DNA of 5,568 nt. Source: Dehalococcoidia bacterium UBA2160 (GTDB lineage Bacteria; Chloroflexota; Dehalococcoidia; Lucifugimonadales; UBA1123). Positions 1 to 5,568 of this stretch are shown piece by piece (positions within the stretch are counted from its first letter, which is position 1; the number at the start of each line of letters is the position of its first letter). Below the pieces are notes generated by a model that saw only the letters and a list, made by a program, of their open reading frames with translations, was not told the DNA's origin and did no database searches. The stretch is from the NCBI GenBank assembly GCA_002328865.1, contig DCWO01000102.1:1-5568 (forward strand). Direction: 5' to 3'. The position numbers and the translations under genes are program-made.

Positions 1-2
1 CT

Positions 3-1310
3 TTCGCTGACGGTCTACAGACGATACGCTTCTCCCACATCGAGAACAACGAGGCGACCTCCTGGGGCGGGGGCGGCATTTTGAACGACGCCGGCGGCGA
101 CATGACTCTTGCCAACACCCTCGTCAGAGACAACGTGGCGCCCACGGGGGGCGGCATCGCCAACCGCGCCACGCTGCGGATGGTCCACACCCTCGTCACC
201 GGCAACACCGGCGAGCACGGCGGCGGAATCTTCGCGCTTGGCACAGTCGACATGTTCGACAGCATTGTTATCGAAAACATCGGAACGTACGGCGGCGGCA
301 TCCTGAACGGCGGCGTCTTCCACATCGACGCCAGTACTGTCGGCCTGAACGAGGCGGCGGAATACGGCGGCGGCATTTCGGTCGGCCTCGGCAGCGTGTC
401 GTTGGTGAACGTCACGATCATCGGGAACACAGCCAACGGAGACCTCGGCGGAGGCGGGTTGTTCGTGAACGGCAGCACCACCCTCGTGAACGTCACGATA
501 GCTGACAACACGGCTGGCCATGGCGGCGCTGTAGCTGGCGACGGCAGCGTTGCCATGTCGAATACAATTGTTGCTGAAAACTCGAGTCCTGCCTGCACCG
601 GTCGGCCATTCGATTCAGGACAAGCGAACCTAACCGACGACGCAACATGCACCGCCGACACAGGATTCGCCGTGGTGGAAGACGCTGGGATCAGTCCACT
701 ATGGAATCCGATCTTCGTGACAGCATTGAAAATGCTGGACACGGATAGTCCTGCCGTGGACGCTGGCGTCGACGAGCTGTGTCCCGCGGTCGATCAACGT
801 GGGGAGATCAGACCGCAGGACGGAAACGGGGACGGAACGACGACGTGTGACATCGGCGCCATCGAACTCGATCCGCCCTTGGCCAGGCAACCTTGCTACT
901 GGGCTTGGACAACCGTGACTCAGTCTGAGTTGTCCGATACCGTCCAGCAGTCATTTCTCGATGCGGGCTTGGCTGACGCGGAGGCGACAGCAGCAGCATA
1001 CGGCGAGAACTATGTCTGTGGGGGCAAAGTAGAGCGGTTCGCAATCATGCAGACCGATTTCCGCATCACTCTCCGTGTGGACCAAACAGACGACCTCGAT
1101 GGGGTCGGCGAACTGGTTGGGACTGTGCTCAACATCCTTGAAGAGTTCGATACCGACAGCACACCCGGCCTCGTCGGCGGCGACATATTTCTCAGCGTTG
1201 TCTCAGACGGCAATCAGCGCGGATTCCAGGTCGCGTACGTGGTCGCGATGGACATCCGGTTGGCGCAAGGTTTGAGCGGGACCGAGCTCCTGGACGCATT
1301 AGGCTACTGA
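3..1310 (+). CDS. Secreted right-handed beta-helix protein with choice-of-anchor Q-like segment (5' end outside window)
   Basis: The frame is open from the left edge with no start codon before the TTG at 81. Beta-helix coils already run through the edge, so this is the C-terminal 435 residues of a longer protein. About eight coils of 20-28 residues each end in GGG(I/L/G) after an Asn turn (ENN, DNV, GNT, ENI, GNT, DNT, AEN), as in parallel beta-helix and Pmp-like surface proteins. Next comes a segment (about 741-869) with SPAVDAG, DQRGEIRP, DGNGDG and CDIGAIE. This matches the end of the choice-of-anchor Q family, but the usual LADNGGPT stretch is replaced by PLWNPIFVTAL. The last 140 residues (885-1307) form a mixed alpha/beta domain that I do not recognise, with two Cys (PCYW, YVCGG). 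The family is typically exported and cell-surface or extracellular. Any signal peptide would lie upstream of the window. Ligand or enzyme activity cannot be told. Sure of the fold, not of the role. Confidence 0.88.
   Translation, partial: FADGLQTIRFSHIENNEATSWGGGGILNDAGGDMTLANTLVRDNVAPTGGGIANRATLRMVHTLVTGNTGEHGGGIFALGTVDMFDSIVIENIGTYGGGILNGGVFHIDASTVGLNEAAEYGGGISVGLGSVSLVNVTIIGNTANGDLGGGGLFVNGSTTLVNVTIADNTAGHGGAVAGDGSVAMSNTIVAENSSPACTGRPFDSGQANLTDDATCTADTGFAVVEDAGISPLWNPIFVTALKMLDTDSPAVDAGVDELCPAVDQRGEIRPQDGNGDGTTTCDIGAIELDPPLARQPCYWAWTTVTQSELSDTVQQSFLDAGLADAEATAAAYGENYVCGGKVERFAIMQTDFRITLRVDQTDDLDGVGELVGTVLNILEEFDTDSTPGLVGGDIFLSVVSDGNQRGFQVAYVVAMDIRLAQGLSGTELLDALGY
24..596 (+). repeat. Degenerate beta-helix coil repeats (about eight)
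   Basis: This coding repeat has a period of roughly 60-84 bases. Each unit gives a short beta strand (for example TLVNVTI, SLVNVTI), an Asn turn (N followed by T, N, V or I), and then a GGG-rich turn. The two most alike neighbours share LVNVTI followed by a (G/D)NTA turn. Such Gly/Asn ladders are the expected signature of stacked parallel beta-helix rungs. The last coil ends at AENSSPAC, where the repeat pattern stops. The array continues out of the window on the left, so the total number of coils is unknown. Confidence 0.75.
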
Positions 1311-1347
1311 GGCGCGGCTGCCTGTCAACGCGACGCGTGTCCGGCGA
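1311..1347. other. Convergent intergenic gap without a clear terminator
   Basis: These 37 bases separate the stop codons of two converging genes. The only symmetry is ACGCG-A-CGCGT at 1328-1338, whose one-base centre is too tight for a hairpin, and no T-run follows on either strand. A canonical intrinsic terminator is not visible, so the converging transcripts probably end by another mechanism or overlap. Confidence 0.6.
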
Positions 1348-2553
1348 TCAGTACGCCTGACGAAGCAATCCCATGACGTCGTCGAAGGTGCGGAAACCTC
1401 TTGGCGACAGCGCGGATCGTGGCCCGTGCTGCGCCCATACCCGCTCCGCCACCGTCTGGATCTGCTCCTCGGTTACGCCGCGGTCGCTCAGCTTGTCGTC
1501 GATCTCGATATCAGCCATGAGACGACGGACGGCGGCAACTCCCTTTTCGGCAGCGTGTCGAGTCGAGATGCCGTCGACGTTCTCGCCTAGCGCCCGAGCG
1601 ATGTCGGCGAGCTTCTCCTGGCAACCCACGAAGTTGAAATCGAGGATGAACGGGAGCATGATCCCCAGCAGCCTACCGTGGGGCAGGTGCGTGACGTCGC
1701 CCAAGACCTCAGAGTAGGTGTGGTTATGTATCAGGCCGCCGTTGCCGAACGCGACGCCGACGGTGGTAGCGGACCACAGCATCGCCGAGCGCGCGTCGAT
1801 GTCCTGGCCGTTGGCGAAGGCTTTGGGTAGATACTTGCCGATGACCTCGATCGCCTTGATCGCCAGGGTGTCAGCGGTCGGCTTGAACCGGTTGACCAGG
1901 TAGCACTCCATCGCCTGAGACAGTGCGTCGGCGCCGGTGTCGGCGGTGACGTTGGGCGGCATCGATGCGTTCAGCACGGGATCGCAGATGGCGACGCTGG
2001 GCCGCAGAATCGGGTCGCCAGCCCATCCCTTGATGCCAGTGTCCGGGTTGAACACGCCTGAACCGGCCGTGACTTCGCTGCCCGTGCCGGCCGTGGTCGG
2101 GACGGAGATGATGTGCGCGCCGCGATTCTCGACGCGACGAGGCGGGGTCCAGTCCGTGCCGACCCGCGACTGGTGGTATTCGGTGAGCTTGCCCTCGTTG
2201 CCCAGTAGCAGCGACATGGACTTTGAGCTGTCGATGGTGCTGCCACCGCCCAATGCCACGATGAGGTCTCGGTCGCCCGCGCGAAACGCCTCGACCGCGG
2301 TTTCGACCGACGCTAACGTGGGCTCGGTGGCGATGCCTGAGAACACTTCGACGTTCAAGCCCGCTTCCGTCAGCGATTTCTCCGCGCCCTCGGTCAGCCC
2401 GATCTCGTGGAGTATCGGGTCGGTGACGATGAGAGGGGCTTTGCTGCCCAACGACTTGGCAACTTCACCGACTCGCTCCACGGTTCCCGCGCCGAAGATG
2501 ATGCGAGCGGGAGACCGGAATTCGAAATCGCCTGACCAGTTTGTCATGTCCAT
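1348..2553 (-). CDS. Iron-containing (type III) alcohol dehydrogenase
   Basis: A 401-residue cytoplasmic NAD(P)-dependent oxidoreductase of the Fe-ADH family, near the usual 380-400 length, interconverting an alcohol or hydroxyacid with its carbonyl. Numbered from the longer reading with ATG at 2568, it shows the Rossmann-like N-terminal part (PLIVTD near 45-50), the dinucleotide-binding GGGSTID at 107-113, PTTAGTGSEVT at 157-167, and the all-helical metal domain with D214, H281 (GLIH) and H297 (LPHG). The position normally holding the fourth ligand in DALTHAIE motifs is Gln218 (DALSQAME). DALTQLIE-type variants exist in the family, so activity is not excluded, but the metal may differ. The end (LSPRGF...LLRQAY) matches the family C-terminus. 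I chose the ATG at 2551-2553 because GGAGGA lies 7 bases before it, while the ATG at 2566-2568 has no such site. It lies 37 bases after the TPR gene and is probably cotranscribed. The substrate cannot be told: lactaldehyde/propanediol, hydroxybutyrate and other subfamilies remain open. Confidence 0.93.
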   Translation of the reverse strand: MDMTNWSGDFEFRSPARIIFGAGTVERVGEVAKSLGSKAPLIVTDPILHEIGLTEGAEKSLTEAGLNVEVFSGIATEPTLASVETAVEAFRAGDRDLIVALGGGSTIDSSKSMSLLLGNEGKLTEYHQSRVGTDWTPPRRVENRGAHIISVPTTAGTGSEVTAGSGVFNPDTGIKGWAGDPILRPSVAICDPVLNASMPPNVTADTGADALSQAMECYLVNRFKPTADTLAIKAIEVIGKYLPKAFANGQDIDARSAMLWSATTVGVAFGNGGLIHNHTYSEVLGDVTHLPHGRLLGIMLPFILDFNFVGCQEKLADIARALGENVDGISTRHAAEKGVAAVRRLMADIEIDDKLSDRGVTEEQIQTVAERVWAQHGPRSALSPRGFRTFDDVMGLLRQAY

Positions 2554-2560
2554 TGATGCG

Positions 2561-2566
2561 TCCTCC
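2561..2566 (-). promoter_or_regulatory. Ribosome binding site of the alcohol dehydrogenase
   Basis: On the minus strand this reads GGAGGA, 7 bases before the ATG at 2551-2553. It is the strongest Shine-Dalgarno sequence in the window. It lies inside the longer reading that begins at 2568, so it argues for the start five codons further in. Confidence 0.8.
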
Positions 2567-2590
2567 ATTCAAGTCCGACGCCCGGTGAAG

Positions 2591-4285
2591 CTAGGCGCCC
2601 TCATTCCTCATCTCGCGCTGCACGTACAAAGCGAGTTGGTTGTTGGGGTCCAGTTTGACGGATTGGCTCAAGGCTTTCTCCGCAGCCTCAATATCGTCCA
2701 ACTCATACAATGATGCGCCTTTGCGCGCGTAACCGAGAGCATTCTCAGGTTCCAGCTCAATTGCCTTGTCCGCTGCGGCAACGGCCTCGACGTGTCGATC
2801 CATGTATTGCAGTGCTTCGGCTTTGGTGCGGTAGGGAGCGGCGGCGCCGGGGTTCAGCTCGATGGCCTTGTCCACCGCGGCCAATGCCTCCTCTTCGCGA
2901 TCAATCGCCAGAAGCGCCACCGCCTTGGCGGCATGCGCTAATGAGTTGTCCGGGTTGCGCTCGATAGCCTTGTCCGCCGCGGTCACCGCCATTTCCGAGC
3001 GACCGATCATCGGCATCGCCTGGCCATGGGCGCCTGCGGGACCAAGCTCGTTCACCTGGTCCGCCACGGCCAGCGCGGCCCGGAAATCGCCCAACGAGCC
3101 CAGCGCCAGTGCCTTGATGCGATATGAGGATGCGTTGTCAGGATCGAATTCGATTGCCGAGTCCGCGGCCACTAGCGCTCCTTCGAAATCGCTCGAGGCC
3201 GCCAACGCTTCCGCCCGGCTTTGGTGCAACGACGCGTCCTGTGAGTCTAGCTCCAGAGCCTTGTCGAGCGTGGCCAAAGCTCTGTCGAACTCGCCCAAGG
3301 AAGTAAGGGCCTGCGCCTTGATTCGGTACGTGGAAACGCCGTCCGGGTCCAGCTCGATTGCCCTGTCCGCCGCGCCGATCGCCCCTTCGAATTCGCCCAT
3401 GGCGCCAAGCGCCTGCGCCCTGCTCTGATGGGAGGGCGCGCTGTCAGGGTCCAGTTCTACAGCCCTGTCCGCCGCCGCCACGGCGCCTTCGTACTTGCCC
3501 ATGGCGCCCAATGCCTGAGACTTGGTCAGATACGACGGGGCGCTGTCCGGGTCCGACTCGATGGCTTTGTCCACCGCGTCGACCGCAGCCTTGTATCGAC
3601 CAAGGTCGAAGAGCGCTTCAGCCCTCGTCAGGTGAGGAATGTCGTCTTCGGGGAACAGTTCAAACGCCCTTGCGCTCGACGCCACCCCCTCTTGCACACG
3701 ATTCAGCCTGAACAGGGCCGTGCCCTTGGCCTCATGGGCATATGCGTCGTCCGGGTCCAACTCGATGGCCTTGTTTGCGGCAACTATAGCTTCTTCGTAC
3801 TCGTCCAGCGCATTCAGCGTGATCGCCCTGCCTTGGTATGCGAGGGCGTCGCCCGGATCCAGTTCGACCGCCCAGTCGACGGCGGCCAACGCTGCCTCGA
3901 ACTCGCCCAAGCCGCCCAACACCTGACCCTTGATGCGATAGGACAGAGCGCTGTCCGCTTCCAACGCTATGGCTTTGTCGACTTCAACGAGCGCTCTCTC
4001 GAATTTGCCCATCGAACCCAGCGCCCGAGCCTTGGTCCGGTACGGGAGCACACTGTTCGGGTCCAACTCGATGGCCCTGTCCGAAAAAGCCACCGCCTCA
4101 TCGGACCGGCCCAGATTGTGCAGCGCCTCGGACTGGATGCTGTGAGCGAACGCGTTGTCCGGTCTCAGTTCGATGGCTCCGGACGCGGCACTCAGCGCGC
4201 TTTCCCAATCTTGCGTTGTCCTGAAGACTTCGACCACTTGGCGCAATTCGTCGTCCGAATGATCCTGCCTGGAATTATCCACCAC
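2591..4285 (-). CDS. Tetratricopeptide repeat (TPR) protein, 16 units
   Basis: A 564-residue protein built from TPR units after a 26-residue acidic N-terminal helix. Units 1-11 (residues 27-400) are exactly 34 residues each and close to consensus: (F/Y)E.A(L/V/I)..(A/V)D(K/R)AIELDP(D/N)(S/N)A..(Y/H)..KA.AL..(L/M)G. Unit 12 (401-429) is only 29 residues and lacks part of helix B. Units 13-15 are again 34, and a 33-residue last unit (532-564) ends at a basic/acidic tail (REMRNEGA). No signal peptide, membrane segment or enzymatic domain is present, so it is probably cytoplasmic. TPR solenoids bind peptides or proteins, and sixteen units would make about two superhelical turns. The GTG at 4283-4285 is the first start available, because an in-frame TGA lies at 4295-4297. 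A second GTG follows directly. It lies between the aminotransferase and alcohol dehydrogenase genes on the same strand. The binding partner is unknown. A secreted or regulatory role cannot be argued from the sequence. Confidence 0.93.
   Translation of the reverse strand: MVDNSRQDHSDDELRQVVEVFRTTQDWESALSAASGAIELRPDNAFAHSIQSEALHNLGRSDEAVAFSDRAIELDPNSVLPYRTKARALGSMGKFERALVEVDKAIALEADSALSYRIKGQVLGGLGEFEAALAAVDWAVELDPGDALAYQGRAITLNALDEYEEAIVAANKAIELDPDDAYAHEAKGTALFRLNRVQEGVASSARAFELFPEDDIPHLTRAEALFDLGRYKAAVDAVDKAIESDPDSAPSYLTKSQALGAMGKYEGAVAAADRAVELDPDSAPSHQSRAQALGAMGEFEGAIGAADRAIELDPDGVSTYRIKAQALTSLGEFDRALATLDKALELDSQDASLHQSRAEALAASSDFEGALVAADSAIEFDPDNASSYRIKALALGSLGDFRAALAVADQVNELGPAGAHGQAMPMIGRSEMAVTAADKAIERNPDNSLAHAAKAVALLAIDREEEALAAVDKAIELNPGAAAPYRTKAEALQYMDRHVEAVAAADKAIELEPENALGYARKGASLYELDDIEAAEKALSQSVKLDPNNQLALYVQREMRNEGA
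2594..4207 (-). repeat. 102-base tandem repeat array encoding 16 TPR units
   Basis: Sixteen head-to-tail units of 102 bases (34 codons) cover nearly the whole gene. Unit 12, at 2999-3085, is 87 bases (five codons short, frame kept), and the final unit is 33 codons. Units 7 and 8 share DPDSAPS and QALGAMG in the same register, which suggests they arose by a relatively late duplication. On the plus strand the array is seen as recurring (G/C)TCCGGGTCCA(A/G)(C/T)TCGAT blocks about 102 bases apart. Confidence 0.85.
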
Positions 4286-4294
4286 TTGCGTTCT

Positions 4295-4301
4295 TCACCT
4301 T
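4295..4301 (-). promoter_or_regulatory. Weak ribosome binding site of the TPR gene
   Basis: The minus strand reads AAGGTGA, ending 9 bases before the GTG at 4283-4285. It contains the TGA that closes the frame upstream, so translation cannot start earlier. It is a modest Shine-Dalgarno match. Spacing favours the first of the two adjacent GTG codons. Confidence 0.45.
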
Positions 4302-4339
4302 GCTCTACTGATTTCCTTGGGGGTCGTCGTTGGCCGTGC

Positions 4340-5254
4340 TCAGCCCGCGTTCAGAGTGCGAGCCCTCTGTTCGATCTGATCGACGATGTCGACTCCGACC
4401 CGCTCGCTCCACGCTGCGAGCAGTTGCTGCGTGATCGGGCCTGGAACCGAGTCGCCGATCTGCCGGTTGTCGGCTGTGCCCACTGGCAGCAGCGAAAACG
4501 GAGTGCTGCATAGGAACGCCTCGTCCGCCGTGTACACGTCATACGGTTGAAGGTCTTCCTTGGACGTCGGGATGTTCAGTTGTTCGGCGAGCTCCAACAA
4601 CGTCATGCGCGACACGCCCTGCAGGATGCTTCTGTCCCCGGCCGTTCTGAGCACGCCGTTGGACACGATGCAGAAGTTGGCGCCAATGCTCTCGCTCACG
4701 TTCCCGTCGCTGTCGAGCAACACGGGAAACGCGTCCGGGTCCACGTCACGCGCCTCCAGATCGGCCATCACGAAGCTGAGCCGGCTGTAGTGCTTCACCT
4801 TCGGGTCGATCTGGTCCGGCGAGAAGCTGCGCGTCCTCGGGATCACCACGTGCGCGCCCGTGTCGTACAGAGGTGCGTACCGGACGTAGTCGATCGGGTC
4901 GATCATGATGGACACATGCGGTTCGGTCTCGCCAACGACTCCGCCCGCGCCTCGAGTGACGATCTGGGTAATCATGTAGTCGTCCCGTGCGGCGCTGCGC
5001 ATCTCTTCGTTGTACTCGACCGTGTCCAGGGTCACGCGTTCCATCTCGTCGATCGACATGCCGGGGTCGATCCTCGTGTACTGAAGCGAACGATACAACC
5101 GCACCAGGTGCTCCCTCAGCCGAAAGACCTTGCCGTTGAAGGTTCTGGACGTGTCGAACACCACGTCCCCGAGGCGAAAACCCCGGTCCAGCATGCTGAT
5201 CGTCGCCTCACTGCGACGCACGAACTCGCCGTTTACCCAAATTGTGTAGTCCAT
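4340..5254 (-). CDS. PLP-dependent class IV (fold type IV) aminotransferase
   Basis: A complete 304-residue enzyme of the branched-chain / D-amino acid / (R)-amine aminotransferase superfamily, at the normal family length. It transfers an amino group between an amino acid or amine and a 2-oxo acid in the cytoplasm. The N-terminal lobe begins VNGEFV and continues GFRLGDVVFDT, NGKVFRLREHL and RLYRSL, with the family's phosphate-side basic residues. Lys154 in PKVKHYSRLS is the expected Schiff-base lysine: aligned without gaps to (R)-amine transaminase and BCAT motifs, the downstream ADLEARD falls in register. Glu188 in SESIGANF is the expected PLP-ring-nitrogen partner, ILQGVSR (210-216) is the phosphate-binding GxTR variant, and ADEAFLCST (243-251) the late conserved strand. 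The residues after Lys154 are H-Y-S-R, not the N-Y/N-W usual in IlvE or DAAT, so substrate should not be assumed to be a branched-chain amino acid. The start ATG at 5252-5254 has GAGG 6 bases upstream. It is the first gene of the putative three-gene operon. Confidence 0.92.
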   Translation of the reverse strand: MDYTIWVNGEFVRRSEATISMLDRGFRLGDVVFDTSRTFNGKVFRLREHLVRLYRSLQYTRIDPGMSIDEMERVTLDTVEYNEEMRSAARDDYMITQIVTRGAGGVVGETEPHVSIMIDPIDYVRYAPLYDTGAHVVIPRTRSFSPDQIDPKVKHYSRLSFVMADLEARDVDPDAFPVLLDSDGNVSESIGANFCIVSNGVLRTAGDRSILQGVSRMTLLELAEQLNIPTSKEDLQPYDVYTADEAFLCSTPFSLLPVGTADNRQIGDSVPGPITQQLLAAWSERVGVDIVDQIEQRARTLNAG

Positions 5255-5260
5255 CTTTCG

Positions 5261-5264
5261 CCTC
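5261..5264 (-). promoter_or_regulatory. Ribosome binding site of the aminotransferase
   Basis: The minus strand reads GAGG followed by CGAAAG and then the ATG at 5252-5254, giving a 6-base spacer. This supports the first ATG as the start, which also matches the family N-terminus. Confidence 0.65.
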
Positions 5265-5278
5265 GCAATTTTGATGCC

Positions 5279-5290
5279 TAATCGAGATTA
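5279..5290. promoter_or_regulatory. Possible operator: 12-base palindrome before the aminotransferase
   Basis: TAATC-GA-GATTA is a perfect inverted repeat with 5-base arms, 25 bases upstream of the ATG. Its AT-rich composition stands out from the GC-rich surroundings. Position and symmetry would fit a dimeric repressor or a -10 region, but a 10-base match can arise by chance. Confidence 0.25.
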
Positions 5291-5404
5291 GCAGATCACG
5301 AGCAGAAACGCAGCACCGGTGTCAGCCGCCGACAATACGCACGCCAATCCCTTTCGAGCTGCCGCGTAACTACTCCTCTCTCCGTTCGTCCTGAGCAACG
5401 TTAT

Positions 5405-5419
5405 GTCCGCGGGACGGAC
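5405..5419. other. Short GC hairpin
   Basis: GTCCG-CGGGA-CGGAC gives a perfect 5-bp stem with a 5-base loop. No T-run follows on either strand, so it is not a standard terminator. It may belong to the degenerate repeat material around it. Confidence 0.3.
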
Positions 5420-5453
5420 AATGCATTGGACAGTAACGGTCGTTTTGCAGATT

Positions 5454-5546
5454 GTCATGCTGAGACCGCAGGCGAAGCATCTGGGGCCCCGCAGGGAGGC
5501 AATTGTCGCATTCAACCAGATCCTTCGACTTCGCTCAGGATGGCAT
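5454..5546. repeat. REP/MITE-like element: two inverted imperfect arms, each a hairpin
   Basis: The left arm (5454-5482) and the reverse complement of the right arm (5518-5544) share CAT(G/C)CTGAG at the outer end and CGAAG(G/C)ATCT at the inner end, about 27-29 bases each, with a 35-base spacer containing GGGGCCCC. Each arm also folds on itself: ATGCT pairs with AGCAT on the left (5457-5461 with 5476-5480), and ATCCT with AGGAT on the right (5520-5524 with 5537-5541). The arrangement fits paired REP-type intergenic elements mobilised in trans. No transposase is present. I recall similar sequences as abundant in Chloroflexota genomes, which I cannot verify here. Confidence 0.6.
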
Positions 5547-5568
5547 CGGGAGAGCCGTTACTTGGAAG

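Larger units (their letters stand above)
5255..5568. other. Intergenic leader region of the minus-strand operon
   Basis: No credible gene lies in these 314 bases. The part nearest the aminotransferase must hold the operon's promoter, but I find no convincing -35/-10 pair on the minus strand: TAATCT at 5285-5290 could be a -10, with no good partner. The rest holds a short hairpin (5405-5419) and a two-hairpin repeat element (5454-5546). Coding on the plus strand beyond 5568 cannot be judged. Confidence 0.6.

Noticed and set aside
15..521. A 168-codon minus-strand frame opposite the beta-helix gene
   Set aside because: The Gly/Asn coil periodicity of the plus strand is the real coding signal. 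The antisense product is an Ala/Val/Asp-rich artefact.
1328..1338. ACGCGACGCGT as a terminator between the convergent genes
   Set aside because: A one-base centre cannot form a loop, the flanks do not pair, and no T-run follows on either strand.
1937..2713. A 258-codon plus-strand frame opposite the alcohol dehydrogenase
   Set aside because: It is antisense to a gene with all family motifs, its Ser/Pro/Ala-rich translation is typical of shadow frames, and no ribosome binding site is evident.
2594..4207. Regular repeat spacing as a CRISPR or noncoding satellite array
   Set aside because: The 102-base period is continuous without unique spacers and translates into canonical TPR units in one open frame.
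3428..4513. A 361-codon plus-strand frame opposite the TPR and aminotransferase genes
   Set aside because: It is a GC-driven shadow of two clear genes. Its translation follows the TPR period in antisense and has no domain of its own.
4547..5281. A 244-codon plus-strand frame opposite the aminotransferase
   Set aside because: It is fully antisense to a complete aminotransferase. Its His/Val/Arg-rich translation is a frame shadow.
5483..5490. GGGGCCCC palindrome as a stand-alone regulatory site
   Set aside because: It sits in the spacer of the two-hairpin repeat, and such GC palindromes are expected by chance in this base composition.
5288..5515. A 75-codon minus-strand reading frame upstream of the aminotransferase
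   Set aside because: It runs through the left repeat arm and the GTCCG hairpin, has no ribosome binding site or recognisable domain, and its Cys- and Thr-rich composition is unlike the neighbouring proteins.

Overview
The window is GC-rich bacterial DNA, densely coded, with one plus-strand gene running in from the left edge and three minus-strand genes pointing towards it. The gene content (a choice-of-anchor Q type beta-helix surface protein, a long TPR protein, a class IV aminotransferase and an iron-type alcohol dehydrogenase) does not name a species. A dispersed inverted repeat at the right edge, with CTGAG...CGAAG(C/G)ATCT arms, resembles intergenic repeats I associate with Chloroflexota (SAR202/Dehalococcoidia/Anaerolineae-like genomes). 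That assignment rests on recollection and should be treated as a hypothesis.

Layout: positions 3-1310 (+) hold the C-terminal part of a secreted right-handed beta-helix protein. It has about eight glycine-rich coils, a choice-of-anchor Q-like segment, and an unrecognised C-terminal domain of about 140 residues. A 37-base convergent gap follows. Positions 1348-2553 (-) encode an iron-containing (type III) alcohol dehydrogenase whose start is fixed by a strong GGAGGA ribosome binding site. Positions 2591-4285 (-) encode a 564-residue protein made almost entirely of sixteen TPR units. Positions 4340-5254 (-) encode a complete PLP fold-type IV aminotransferase. Positions 5255-5568 have no credible gene. 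They contain the aminotransferase leader with a small palindrome near the start, a short hairpin, and the two-hairpin repeat at 5454-5546.

The three minus-strand genes are separated by 54 and 37 bases with no visible terminator. They are probably one transcription unit in the order aminotransferase, TPR protein, alcohol dehydrogenase. A plausible reading is that the aminotransferase makes or consumes a carbonyl compound that the dehydrogenase interconverts with an alcohol, while the TPR protein serves as a scaffold, but nothing in the sequence proves this. The beta-helix gene is transcribed convergently and is probably unrelated in function.

I do not see a clearly new defence, mobile or RNA system here. 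The best leads are the unrecognised C-terminal domain of the beta-helix protein, the repeat with compensating stem changes, the altered metal-site position in the dehydrogenase, and the unusual operon pairing.
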